Below are positions 19,942 through 29,577 of a stretch of 60,155 bases of DNA, piece after piece. Each line of letters opens with the position of its first letter. The stretch's first letter is position 1. The notes under the pieces are model-generated. The model searched no databases and was not told the origin of the DNA. It saw only the letters and a list, made by a program, of their open reading frames with translations. The DNA comes from Thermoplasmata archaeon (GTDB lineage: Archaea; Thermoplasmatota; Thermoplasmata; Methanomassiliicoccales; Methanomethylophilaceae): the NCBI GenBank assembly GCA_015063195.1, contig SUSX01000003.1, forward strand, positions 1 through 60,155. The letters are read 5' to 3'. The position numbers and the translations under genes were made by a program.

Positions 19942-21174
19942 ATGACATCATACATGCATATAGGAGAAGATATCGACAAGGATGCTTTCGTAATCTGCGA
20001 TTACAGGGTGACTACAAATCTTCCTATGGACAAGGCAGCTAATTCCATTGCCGCTGAACAGTCTACAGGTACATGGACCGATCTGACCACAACCACAGAG
20101 AAAATCATTGATCTTTACGGAGCAAGAGTACTGAACATTGACAAGGATATGGTAAGGATTGCATATCCTGCAGATGATTTCAGCATAGATATAGGCGGCG
20201 TCCCTCAGATTTTATCAATCATCGCAGGAAATCTCTTCGGATTGGAATCAATTCATAAACTCAGATTGGAGGATGTGTCCTTCCCCAAATGTATCATGGA
20301 TATGTTCAAAGGTCCTAAATTCGGTGTGTCTGGACTTAGGAAAGAACTTGACAGGCCTGATAAGCCGTTGGTAGGTACGATAGTCAAACCCAAGATCGGT
20401 CTTCCGCCGAAGGAAACGGCTGAATATGTTTATGAATCAGGTGCCGGAGGATTGACCAACAGTAAGGATGATGAAACCCTCGTCAATCAGAAGTTTTGTC
20501 CAATAGAAGACAGGACAGTAGCTGTTGCAGAAGCATTGGACAGGTTGAAGTCTGAGGGTCACAGCATGATGCATGCCATTAATGTCAGTACCAATGGAGA
20601 TAAGATCCTTGAATTGGCAGAAAAGGTGCAGTCCTGGGGTGCCAAGGAACTGATGGTAGATGTCATCACATGCGGTTTTGCTGCAGTTCAGGCGTTGGCA
20701 GAGGATCCGTCCATTAAGGTGCCGATCCATGTACACAGGACAATGCATGGGGCATTGACAAGGGATCCGTTGCACGGTATCGCTATGCTTCCTGTTACAA
20801 AGTTGGTACGTATGTGCGGCGGTGATGCACTGCACATAGGTACGCTCGGCGTAGGAAAGATGAGCGGAAACTCAGTCCATGATATGCAGAACCTTACATG
20901 GTGTCTCAATGACATGAACGGATTCAGGACAATGATGCCTGTATGCTCCGGAGGAGTATATCCGGGAATGATCGGAAAGATGGTTGAGATATCCGGAATG
21001 GATGTTCAGATTCAGGCAGGTGGAGGTGTCGCAGGACACCCAGGCGGTGTAAGAAAAGGTGCGATGGCAATGTGTCAGGCAGTGGATGCAGCATACGAGG
21101 GCATCGAGGCTCAGACATACGCTGAAACACATCCTGAGCTCAAGGCCGCTCTCAGTAAGTGGGGATTGAAATGA
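19942..21174 (+). CDS. rbcL: RuBisCO large subunit, form III-like
   Basis: GTIVKPKIGLPPKE, GGLTNSKDDETL (carbamylated-Lys region), HVHRTMHGA, HIGTLGVGKMSG (loop 6), CSGGVYPG, QAGGGVAGHPGG. ORF track start 19933; MTSYMHIGED start preferred. Confidence 0.93.
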   Translation: MTSYMHIGEDIDKDAFVICDYRVTTNLPMDKAANSIAAEQSTGTWTDLTTTTEKIIDLYGARVLNIDKDMVRIAYPADDFSIDIGGVPQILSIIAGNLFGLESIHKLRLEDVSFPKCIMDMFKGPKFGVSGLRKELDRPDKPLVGTIVKPKIGLPPKETAEYVYESGAGGLTNSKDDETLVNQKFCPIEDRTVAVAEALDRLKSEGHSMMHAINVSTNGDKILELAEKVQSWGAKELMVDVITCGFAAVQALAEDPSIKVPIHVHRTMHGALTRDPLHGIAMLPVTKLVRMCGGDALHIGTLGVGKMSGNSVHDMQNLTWCLNDMNGFRTMMPVCSGGVYPGMIGKMVEISGMDVQIQAGGGVAGHPGGVRKGAMAMCQAVDAAYEGIEAQTYAETHPELKAALSKWGLK

Positions 21175-22664
21175 AGCTCAGAGTCAGAACTTACGATGTG
21201 GATGCATCCGAACCTTCGGTGATGATCCATGACGATGACTGCATAGTGCTGGGTGTCAAGGAAAACGACCGTGTTAAAATCTCAGGAAAGAGTGTTTGGG
21301 TATCTCTTGTGGATCGTTCCGATTCTGTATTGGAAAGAGGAGAGATATTGATTCCCAATTTCTACATGGGACGTTATGACATAAATGAGGGCGATGAGGT
21401 GGAAGTCACCCATTCGCCCAAACCCGACTCAGTAATGTATATCAGGAAAAAGATGGACAACAAGAAACTCACAAAAGAGGAGATATACGCCATCGTCAAC
21501 GATATTCTCGAGTCCAAACTTTCAAAGATCGAAGTTTCAGCATGGCTTACTTCACTTTACATCAACGGTATGGATCTCGATGAGATTGCCAATTTCACCA
21601 ATGCAATGGTGGATACAGGAGACAGGATTGATTTTACCCGTGAACCTGTATTTGATTTTCACAGTATCGGAGGAGTTCCCGGAAACAAGGTCACGCCCAT
21701 CGTAGTGTCCATTGTTGCAGCCGCAGGTCTTATGCTTCCGAAGACATCATCACGTGCCATCAGCAGTGCATGCGGTACATCGGATTTTGTCGAAACATTC
21801 TGCAATGTGGAACTTTCAGCTGAACAGGTTAAAGAGATCTCTGAACGTGTCGGGGGAGTACTCGCATGGGGAGGTTCGATGAATCTGGCACCTGTGGATG
21901 ATATAGTCATTAAGGTGGAGCATCCCTTAGGAATCAACCCCAGAGCTCAGATGCTCGCATCGATCATGAGTAAGAAAGTTGCAATCGGTGCCAACAACCT
22001 TCTGGTAGACATTCCCATGGGTCCCGGAACCAAGGTTCCCACGTTGGAGAAAGCAAGGGAATATGTACGTGATTTCACAGAGCTGGGTCGTATATTGGGT
22101 ATGCACATAGAGTGTGCTATCACCTATGGAGATCAGCCGGTAGGTCAGGCTATCGGACCCAATTTGGAAGCAAGAGAATGTATCCGTATATTGGAAGGGG
22201 AGAAGCATCCTGCAAGTGTCGTGGAAAAGGCTTGCGATCTTGCAGGTATCATTCTTGAAATGGGCGGTATACCTGACGGAGCCACGAAGGCCAGAGACAT
22301 ACTCTTCTCCGGACAGGCGCACAAGAAATTCCTGGAGATTGTGGAGGCACAGGGAGGAAATCCCAATCTGAAAGCCGACGATCTAAAGCCAGGACAGTAT
22401 GTTCAGGAAATTGTTTCTGTGAAGTCCGGTTATGTCCACACAATCGATAACAAGATGTTGGTATCTATTGCAAGGGCCGCAGGTGCACCTAACGACAAGG
22501 GCGCAGGACTCCTGATAATGAAGAAGAAAGGTCAAAGGGTCGAGAAGGGCGATGTACTCATGTATATCCACTCCGACAATGAGGCTAAGGGAGTCAGAGC
22601 CAAAGAGATGGCAATCAGGTTCAACCCCATTACAATAGAAGGTATGCTCATAGAGAGGGCATGA
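21171..22664 (+). CDS. deoA: AMP phosphorylase
   Basis: EIYAIVNDILESKLSKIEVSAWLTSLYINGMDLDEIANFTNAMVDTG, DFHSIGGVPGNKVTPIVVSIVAAAGLMLPKTSSRAISSACGTSD. Start overlaps the RuBisCO stop (ATGA). Confidence 0.93.
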   Translation: MKLRVRTYDVDASEPSVMIHDDDCIVLGVKENDRVKISGKSVWVSLVDRSDSVLERGEILIPNFYMGRYDINEGDEVEVTHSPKPDSVMYIRKKMDNKKLTKEEIYAIVNDILESKLSKIEVSAWLTSLYINGMDLDEIANFTNAMVDTGDRIDFTREPVFDFHSIGGVPGNKVTPIVVSIVAAAGLMLPKTSSRAISSACGTSDFVETFCNVELSAEQVKEISERVGGVLAWGGSMNLAPVDDIVIKVEHPLGINPRAQMLASIMSKKVAIGANNLLVDIPMGPGTKVPTLEKAREYVRDFTELGRILGMHIECAITYGDQPVGQAIGPNLEARECIRILEGEKHPASVVEKACDLAGIILEMGGIPDGATKARDILFSGQAHKKFLEIVEAQGGNPNLKADDLKPGQYVQEIVSVKSGYVHTIDNKMLVSIARAAGAPNDKGAGLLIMKKKGQRVEKGDVLMYIHSDNEAKGVRAKEMAIRFNPITIEGMLIERA

Positions 22665-22668
22665 TCCG

Positions 22669-23505
22669 ATGAGGAATCTCTGTTTCACAGTGGATCTTGA
22701 CAGGGATGTAAATGATGCAGAGGAAGGCTCTTCTGCCGCCATCTCCCTGGACCGCGGTCAGGGAAACATTCCGCGCTTCAGTTCATCCGCCAAAGGTACG
22801 GAAGTATTGTTGGATCTCATGGATGATTTGGGAATGAAATGTACATTCTTTGCCGAAGCGACAGCTCTGAAGGAAACCGGTGTCGGCAGAACAATATCCG
22901 GGCACGAGGTCGGATTCCACGGTCTGAATCACGAGGATTTCACAGGTGCCAGAACAAATGTGTTTTTCGATTATGGAGAGATGCGTTCCATAGTCGAGAA
23001 ATCACTTTCCATTGTGCGTGATGAGGTCGGAAAGTCCCCCAGGGGGTTCCGTTCCCCTTACATGGACCCCAACGAGACGATGTTGGAGTTTCTGCCAGAA
23101 TACGGCATTAGATACGACTCTTCAAGATATGCGTATGTCACCGAAAATATGGATGTCAATACATCGGTCGAACTTGTCGAAGTCCCCGTTCAGAAGGATA
23201 CGGACGCATCCGGAAAAAGTATTACTGCATATCTGTGGCCTATGCATGAGGGAAAGAGAGGATATGCTGACTACATACCTATGGCGGATAAAATCAAAAG
23301 CGGACCATTGGTGATTGCTACACATTCCTGGCATATGGTCGAAACAAGATCATCCGGAGTCATGGACAGGGATTGGATCAACCGTAATTACGATAGTGTG
23401 CGTAACCTTCTGTCATCTTTGTTGGACATGGGTTTTTCACCGTCAACAGTTGAAGAAATTGCCGGTAGGAAGGAAAGTGTATGGTCGCGCGTGCGCAACC
23501 TATAA
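22669..23505 (+). CDS. polysaccharide deacetylase family protein
   Basis: LCFTVDLDRDVND, MKCTFFAEATALKETG, GHEVGFHGLNHEDF, SPRGFRSPYMDPNETMLEFL are NodB-like motifs. Confidence 0.82.
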   Translation: MRNLCFTVDLDRDVNDAEEGSSAAISLDRGQGNIPRFSSSAKGTEVLLDLMDDLGMKCTFFAEATALKETGVGRTISGHEVGFHGLNHEDFTGARTNVFFDYGEMRSIVEKSLSIVRDEVGKSPRGFRSPYMDPNETMLEFLPEYGIRYDSSRYAYVTENMDVNTSVELVEVPVQKDTDASGKSITAYLWPMHEGKRGYADYIPMADKIKSGPLVIATHSWHMVETRSSGVMDRDWINRNYDSVRNLLSSLLDMGFSPSTVEEIAGRKESVWSRVRNL

Positions 23506-23529
23506 TATAGTGTAGCCATTTCCACAGTT

Positions 23530-24417
23530 ATGGTCTGCAGGTTGATTTCAGGTCCAGAGGTATCCGAAGAGATTTACGGAGAGCTTCGTACAAGAATTGA
23601 GAAACTCAAATCCGAAGGATTCGTTCCCGGTCTCGCTGTTGTACTTGTCGGTGAGGATCCCGCCTCACAGGTGTACGTCCGCATGAAAGGAAAGAAATGC
23701 GAAGAGCTCGGGATGCATTCTGAAACAATCGTAATGCCCGCAGATATAACTGAAGAAGAGCTTCTGAAAAAGATAGACGATCTGAATAAAGATGCATCCA
23801 TTCACGGATTCCTTGTTCAGCTTCCGCTTCCCAAGCATATCGATGAAGACAAAGTTATCGAAGCAATCGATCCGATGAAGGATGTAGACGGATTCCACCC
23901 TGTCAATGTCGGACGTATGCTAATCGGAAAGCCTGGATTCCTTCCCGCTACACCTGCAGGTGTTCAGCAGATGCTCATAAGGTCCGGTATCGAGACTGCA
24001 GGAAAGCATGTAGTCGTCGTCGGAAGAAGCAACATCGTAGGAAAGCCCATGGCCGCACTTATGATTCAGCGCGGACTTGGAGCGGATTCCACAGTTTCAA
24101 TCGTACATTCAAAGACAGCCAATCTGGCTGAAATAACAAAGCAGGCAGACATTCTCATTGTCGCTATCGGAAAACCCAGATTCATCACTGGAGATATGGT
24201 GAAGGATGGTGCAGTCGTCATCGATGTAGGTACAAACAGAATCGATGATCCAACTCATCCCAAGGGTTCAAGGCTCGTAGGTGACGTTGATTTCGAGAAC
24301 GTAAAGGACAAGACTGCCGCAATCACGCCCGTTCCGGGAGGAGTGGGCCCGATGACAATCTGTATGCTGATGGCAAACGCAGTCCAGGCTGCAGAGAATT
24401 TTAAGAACTTACTCTAA
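23530..24417 (+). CDS. folD: methylenetetrahydrofolate dehydrogenase/cyclohydrolase
   Basis: VGEDPASQVYVRMKGKKCEELG, GFLVQLPLPKHID, DVDGFHPVNVGRML, VVVGRSNIVGKPMAALM, ITPVPGGVGPMTICML. Confidence 0.97.
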   Translation: MVCRLISGPEVSEEIYGELRTRIEKLKSEGFVPGLAVVLVGEDPASQVYVRMKGKKCEELGMHSETIVMPADITEEELLKKIDDLNKDASIHGFLVQLPLPKHIDEDKVIEAIDPMKDVDGFHPVNVGRMLIGKPGFLPATPAGVQQMLIRSGIETAGKHVVVVGRSNIVGKPMAALMIQRGLGADSTVSIVHSKTANLAEITKQADILIVAIGKPRFITGDMVKDGAVVIDVGTNRIDDPTHPKGSRLVGDVDFENVKDKTAAITPVPGGVGPMTICMLMANAVQAAENFKNLL

Positions 24418-24429
24418 AGAGGTTTAATC

Positions 24430-25074
24430 ATGATGAGAGAATGCGAGGATCACGGATATTTCCGTGAGGAAGAATGCCCGATCTGCGGAAATGAAGGTAA
24501 ATTCCTTATGAATGATTTTGAGGTAGACAGACTCGGAAGGACCGTTGCTGCAATCCTCAGACACGGAAAGTTCGATCTGCCCATGGATGAACAGGGATTC
24601 GTATCGATACGCAAGATGGTCGGTGCCATAAAAGACAACAGCCGCCGTATGCACTGGCTCAGGCCCCATCACATTATTGCACTGGCAGAAACAGATCCCA
24701 AGGGAAGATACCAGATTTCAGGTGACATGGTAAGGGCAATGTACGGACACACGATCCCATTGAATCTCAACCTTTCCACGGACAACATTCCTGACGAATT
24801 GTACTATCCTACAACGCCTGAGGAAGCAGAAATTATACTGGAAGTAGGACTCAGACCTTCCGACAGGTCCATGGTCCACCTTTCACTCACATATCAGGAT
24901 GCATACAATGCAGGATCTGTAAGGGTCGAATCACCTCTGATCCTGGCAATCGATGTTGACAAATGCTTCGATTACGGATATGACATAGGAAAGGCAGGAA
25001 AGACAGTCTTCCTTTGTAAGGCAGTTCCTGCAGACTGTCTTAGGATAATTCACGAAGAAGAAATCAACGAATGA
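24430..25074 (+). CDS. kptA: RNA 2'-phosphotransferase with N-terminal zinc ribbon
   Basis: CEDHGYFREEECPICGNEGKFLM, LGRTVAAILRHGKFDLPMDEQGFVSI, YQISGDMVRAMYGHT, VHLSLTYQDAYNAGSVRVESPLILAID. Confidence 0.93.
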   Translation: MMRECEDHGYFREEECPICGNEGKFLMNDFEVDRLGRTVAAILRHGKFDLPMDEQGFVSIRKMVGAIKDNSRRMHWLRPHHIIALAETDPKGRYQISGDMVRAMYGHTIPLNLNLSTDNIPDELYYPTTPEEAEIILEVGLRPSDRSMVHLSLTYQDAYNAGSVRVESPLILAIDVDKCFDYGYDIGKAGKTVFLCKAVPADCLRIIHEEEINE

Positions 25075-25082
25075 GGGAGATT

Positions 25083-26033
25083 ATGCCACAGATATTGACT
25101 CCGGATATGGTTGAGGCCAAGTATGGCACTCTCTTCTGTAAGTCATTCATAACAATGGTTGACGATAAGAACGGATGTGCTCAGATTGTAGAGACATGTT
25201 CTGCCAAAGGGCCCAGGGAATGGGATTTTGTTAACAGAAAGAGAACCGGAGGAATCATCACCGATATCAATTCAGACGGTGAGAAACTCATAATGAATAC
25301 CGTTATAGGTGACAGAGATCTGAAATTCGGTCCTGCATCCTCAGAGTTGGGCGGTCAGGGAGTGTTCTCATTACAGGTCGAAGGTGACAGGGTCCGTACG
25401 AAATGGAGGGGTATAGCAGGTGCATCTGTCGGAGTCGGTGCATGTATACCTCAGTGCAAGGACGTTATCGAAACTGTATATCCCGATGATTTCAAGATCG
25501 GAGGGGCGAACACAGCAGAGGTGGAAATCGTCACGAAGAAGATGGTCCGTATGGTCATCGGTGTCGACGATACAGATACGCCCCAGCAGGGCGCATCCTG
25601 GGTTTCTTCTCTGAAGATGGGCAAGGAATGCCCTTATGGTAAGTTCATAGACCACAAGATTATCCAACTCAACCCTAAAGCACCTAACAAGACAACCAAC
25701 TGCTGCTCTACCGCAGTATCCTTGGCTGTCGAGGAGAAGGACATTCCGAATGTAATAGAATACGCAAAAGAATTCCTGAGAAAAGAATCCTATTCGGATG
25801 ATACAGTGATGACTGTATTCATCGGTCTGAATATTCCGAAGGAACTCGAAGAGTGGTCATGGAATGCAAAATCTGTTCTCTACACAGTGGAAGAAGCCAA
25901 GGAGATTGCCGAAAGGAACGGCGTTCAGATTGTAGAGGTTACAGGCAACAAGGGAACCATTGGTGCTGTCGCAGCCATAGGATGTTTCGATCTCGGAATC
26001 AAGGCTGCAGGCGTACCGGAGGATTTTGAATGA
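25083..26033 (+). CDS. putative methanogenesis marker protein 11 (TiaS-related domain)
   Basis: MPQILTPDMVEAKYGTLFCKSFITMVDD... and VIGVDDTDTPQQGASWVSSLKMG...IIQLNPKAPNKTTNCCSTAVSLAV, recalled as the marker-11 layout; not searched. Confidence 0.78.
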   Translation: MPQILTPDMVEAKYGTLFCKSFITMVDDKNGCAQIVETCSAKGPREWDFVNRKRTGGIITDINSDGEKLIMNTVIGDRDLKFGPASSELGGQGVFSLQVEGDRVRTKWRGIAGASVGVGACIPQCKDVIETVYPDDFKIGGANTAEVEIVTKKMVRMVIGVDDTDTPQQGASWVSSLKMGKECPYGKFIDHKIIQLNPKAPNKTTNCCSTAVSLAVEEKDIPNVIEYAKEFLRKESYSDDTVMTVFIGLNIPKELEEWSWNAKSVLYTVEEAKEIAERNGVQIVEVTGNKGTIGAVAAIGCFDLGIKAAGVPEDFE

Positions 26034-26806
26034 CAATATCCGAGAGGATCTCCAACAAAGGGTATGAGATATACCAGGATATGCTTGAGAAGGAGGTCCT
26101 TGAAGGTCCTATTCCGTCGCATATAGCGATAATCATGGACGGAAACAGGAGATATGCAAAAGAACACGGAAAGGATGTCAGAGAAGGGCACCTGGAAGGA
26201 AAGGAAAGGATCAGGGATGTTCTTAACTGGTGCATGAAAACCGGCGTCAGGACCCTGACCGTTTATGCATTCTCTACAGAGAACTTCAACAGAGAGGAAG
26301 GGGAGGTAGAGTTCCTTCTCAATCTCATAGAATCATCACTTAAGGAACTGAGTGAGGATCCGCAGGTCATCCAGAACCGCGTAAGGCTGAAGGTCATAGG
26401 GGAGAGGGATCTCATTCCTTCGGATATGATGGAGACAATCCTTGCGGTGGAAGAGAAGACAAAGGATTTCGAAAAATATCAGTTCAATATGGCCATCGCA
26501 TACGGCGGACGTCAGGAGATCGTAGGCGCTGTCAAGGAGATTGCGGAGAGAGTTAAAGCAGGTGAATTGAATATTGAGAGTATAGATGAGGATCTGATAT
26601 CCAAGTACATGTACACATCCGACATCTCGGATCCGGAACTGATTCTCAGAACATCCGGGGAACTCAGACTCTCCAATTTCCTTCTGTGGCAGCTGGCTTA
26701 TTCGGAATTATATTTCACAGATGTATACTGGCCCAGTTTCAGATATATCGACTTTTTAAGAGCAATCAGATCATACCAACAGCGTTCCAGACGTTTCGGT
26801 AAATAA
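26030..26806 (+). CDS. uppS: cis-prenyltransferase (undecaprenyl/polyprenyl diphosphate synthase-like)
   Basis: HIAIIMDGNRRYAKEHG, TLTVYAFSTENFNREEGEVEFLL, DPELILRTSGELRLSNFLLWQLAYSELYFTDVYWPSF. Confidence 0.96.
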   Translation: MTISERISNKGYEIYQDMLEKEVLEGPIPSHIAIIMDGNRRYAKEHGKDVREGHLEGKERIRDVLNWCMKTGVRTLTVYAFSTENFNREEGEVEFLLNLIESSLKELSEDPQVIQNRVRLKVIGERDLIPSDMMETILAVEEKTKDFEKYQFNMAIAYGGRQEIVGAVKEIAERVKAGELNIESIDEDLISKYMYTSDISDPELILRTSGELRLSNFLLWQLAYSELYFTDVYWPSFRYIDFLRAIRSYQQRSRRFGK

Positions 26807-26817
26807 GAGGAATAAAA

Positions 26818-28572
26818 ATGGGTACTGACATAGTTTTCATACATGCCCCTACGGTTTATGATTTCAGAAAGAAACCGATATTCTACGGACCCGTCAGTGA
26901 TGTGGTGCCGTCATCTCCTGTATTCGAGATGTACCCCATCGGTTTCATGACAATGTCCTCGCACCTCGAGGCTGCAGGATTCAAGACAAGGATCGTCAAC
27001 ATCGCGGTCCAGATGCTTAATGATAAGAAATTGGATGTGGAACGTCTCATCGAGAAATTGGATGCGAAGGTGTATGCCATAGACCTTCACTGGATGCCCC
27101 ACTGTCACGGTTCTATCGAGATAGCAAAGATTGTTAAGAAATATCATCCGGATGCAATCGTAGAATTCGGAGGATTCTCATCATCATACTTCTATGAGGA
27201 TTTGATCCAGAGGCCCTATATCGATATGGTCATGCGCGGTGATTCCACTGAACTTCCTCACGTCAAGCTCATGCAGGTTCTTCAGGACGGAGGAAACCTC
27301 GAGGATGTCCCCAACCTTACTTGGAAGGACAAGGACGGAAGGATTCACGTGAATCCAGTAACAAACATCCCTGATGATTTGGACTGGTGTATGTTTGATT
27401 ACGGTACAATGATCAAATGTACTCTCCGCAACAGGGACATCAAAGGTGCACTTCCCTGGTTGGACTGGGACAAGCTTCCTTTGACATCTGTATTTACTGT
27501 ACGTGGATGTTCATACAATTGTGCTGAGTGTGGAGGATCACACGATGCCAACAAGAGACTTCTCTGCAGGAACAAGCCCGCATTCAGAAGTCCTGAGAAG
27601 CTCGTTGAGGACATGTCAATCATTCAGAGCTATCTGGATACGCCCATCTTCGTTATCGGAGATCCGCGTCAGGGCGGACCCGATTATGTAGAGCGTCTTA
27701 CCAAAGAGGCAAGAAGACAGGGAATCAAGAATCATGTTGCATTTGAGATTTTCATGCCCGGAAACGATCAGTTCTTCAAACAGCTTCAGCACGGATTCGG
27801 AGACTTCTCCATGGAGTTCTCCCCCGACTCTCATGATGAGATGGTAAGAATCGCAATGGGTAAGGGATACGACAATCCGTCCATCGAGAAGACAATCACA
27901 TCAGCATTCGATAATGGATGTGTACGTTTCGATTTGTTCTACATGACTGGTCTTCCGGAGCAGACAAGGGAGTCCGCAATAGACAGTGCCAGAGCAGCAA
28001 AGGGACTGTGGAATCTGGTGGACAAGGAGGATAAGCTTTTCATTTACAACGCACCATTCGCTCCGTTCGTGGATCCCGGAAGCAGAGCATTCGAGAATCC
28101 TGAGAAATGGGGATACAGGTTCTTTGCCAGGACATTGGATGAACACAGGGCACTTCTCGAGAACCCCTCATGGAAACATGTGCTCTCATACGAAACAAAG
28201 TGGATGACAAGGGACGATATCGCAGAAGTCTCCTACGATGCAGCATTGGAACTTGCCAAGATCGAATTGGACTGCGGACGTCTTAGCCAGGACATGTATG
28301 ATATGCGTGTAGAGAGGACTAATATCGCCAGAGGTCTTCTGAAACGTGTTGATGATATTCTTCTCATAAAGGATGAGGCTGAGAGGAACAGACAGCTTTG
28401 GGACATCAAGGATGAAGGCGAAAGGATGATGGCTTCTACAGTCTGTAACAAGAAAGATCTCGATTGGGATGCAGGTTCCATATGGTCCAATGCACCCAGG
28501 GTCGTATCTGGTCTGTTAAAGTCTTCCTGGCCTCTGAACAGAGGAAAAAGGCGCAATCAGCAATCATACTGA
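26818..28572 (+). CDS. B12-binding/radical SAM protein (Ta0216-like family)
   Basis: N-terminal cobalamin-binding-like fold (FMTMSSHLEAAGFKTRIVNIAVQ), radical SAM CX3CX2C in VRGCSYNCAECGGSH. Confidence 0.85.
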   Translation: MGTDIVFIHAPTVYDFRKKPIFYGPVSDVVPSSPVFEMYPIGFMTMSSHLEAAGFKTRIVNIAVQMLNDKKLDVERLIEKLDAKVYAIDLHWMPHCHGSIEIAKIVKKYHPDAIVEFGGFSSSYFYEDLIQRPYIDMVMRGDSTELPHVKLMQVLQDGGNLEDVPNLTWKDKDGRIHVNPVTNIPDDLDWCMFDYGTMIKCTLRNRDIKGALPWLDWDKLPLTSVFTVRGCSYNCAECGGSHDANKRLLCRNKPAFRSPEKLVEDMSIIQSYLDTPIFVIGDPRQGGPDYVERLTKEARRQGIKNHVAFEIFMPGNDQFFKQLQHGFGDFSMEFSPDSHDEMVRIAMGKGYDNPSIEKTITSAFDNGCVRFDLFYMTGLPEQTRESAIDSARAAKGLWNLVDKEDKLFIYNAPFAPFVDPGSRAFENPEKWGYRFFARTLDEHRALLENPSWKHVLSYETKWMTRDDIAEVSYDAALELAKIELDCGRLSQDMYDMRVERTNIARGLLKRVDDILLIKDEAERNRQLWDIKDEGERMMASTVCNKKDLDWDAGSIWSNAPRVVSGLLKSSWPLNRGKRRNQQSY

Positions 28573-28580
28573 TTGCCCTT

Positions 28581-28635
28581 CCTTTTCCTTAATCTTATTA
28601 TATTATAATATAAGAAAAGGGATCAGTTCCCTTTT
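28581..28635. terminator. inverted repeats between convergent radical SAM gene and proC
   Basis: Imperfect AT-rich hairpin CCTTTTCCTTAATCTTATTATATTATAATATAAGAAAAGG, overlapping a perfect 8-bp repeat AAAAGGGA-TCAGT-TCCCTTTT (28615-28635). Confidence 0.5.
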
Positions 28636-29432
28636 CCCAATTCTTTTGATTTTTCTGCAGAAGCCTGAATTGCAGATATCACTGCAGCCCTTACACCGTA
28701 GTCTTCGAGAACCTTCACTCCCTCTATGGTTGTGCCTCCCGGTGAACAGACGCTGTCTTTCAGGATTGCAGGATGTGTTCCCGTTTCCAAAACGGTCTTT
28801 GCCGCACCGTACATTGTCTGTGCTGCCAGTTCGATTGACATGTCACGGGGCAGGCCCATGAGGGCTCCTCCGTCCGCCATAGCTTCGATGATCATAAACA
28901 GGAATGCGGGAGAACTGCCTGAAACTGCAGATACAGCATCCATGTCTTTCTCTTTGATTACAAAGCTGATACCTATCGAATCGAAGATTTTCTTGACATT
29001 TTCAAGGTCATTTTCGTCACAATCCTCTGATGCGGAAATCGCAGATGCTCCTGCGGAAATCGTACTGCATATATTAGGCATGACCCTCAAAACCTTACTG
29101 TCTGGCACATATGTTTTTAACGATTTTATTGTTATTCCGGCAGCTATGCTTACAAGGGTATGGTTTCTGCCCATTCCACAGGATCCGGAGGTGAAAACAG
29201 AAGGAATCTGCTGAGGCTTGACAGCCAATACAATCAGTTCACACCTCGATGACAGTTCTTCGGGTTCTGAATACACTTTGATTCCGAGTTCCTTTTCTGC
29301 CTTAGCTCTGGAATCTGCATGGATGTTGCTGGCGATTATTTCGTCGGTAGTGTAGAGTCCTGCGGATACGATTCCCTTGATGATGGCTGAGGCCATTTTT
29401 CCAGTGCCTATGAATCCGATTTTAGCTGTCAT
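28623..29432 (-). CDS. proC: pyrroline-5-carboxylate reductase
   Basis: KIGFIGTGKMASAIIKGI, LAVKPQQIPSVF, VLRVMPNICSTISAGASAI, AVSGSSPAFLFMIIEAMADGGALMGLPRDMS. Confidence 0.95.
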   Translation of the reverse strand: MTAKIGFIGTGKMASAIIKGIVSAGLYTTDEIIASNIHADSRAKAEKELGIKVYSEPEELSSRCELIVLAVKPQQIPSVFTSGSCGMGRNHTLVSIAAGITIKSLKTYVPDSKVLRVMPNICSTISAGASAISASEDCDENDLENVKKIFDSIGISFVIKEKDMDAVSAVSGSSPAFLFMIIEAMADGGALMGLPRDMSIELAAQTMYGAAKTVLETGTHPAILKDSVCSPGGTTIEGVKVLEDYGVRAAVISAIQASAEKSKELGKGN

Positions 29433-29577
29433 GATGGTCGAAAGAACATCCGTGGGATACTAAAAAAAGCTATCGTGCGTACGCATACCCAGTATAGCGC
29501 ACACGCGCCTATTATAGGAATATAATAAAAACGCGCGCCCGTAACCCTTTAATATATACATCCCATCCCGTTTCGCA

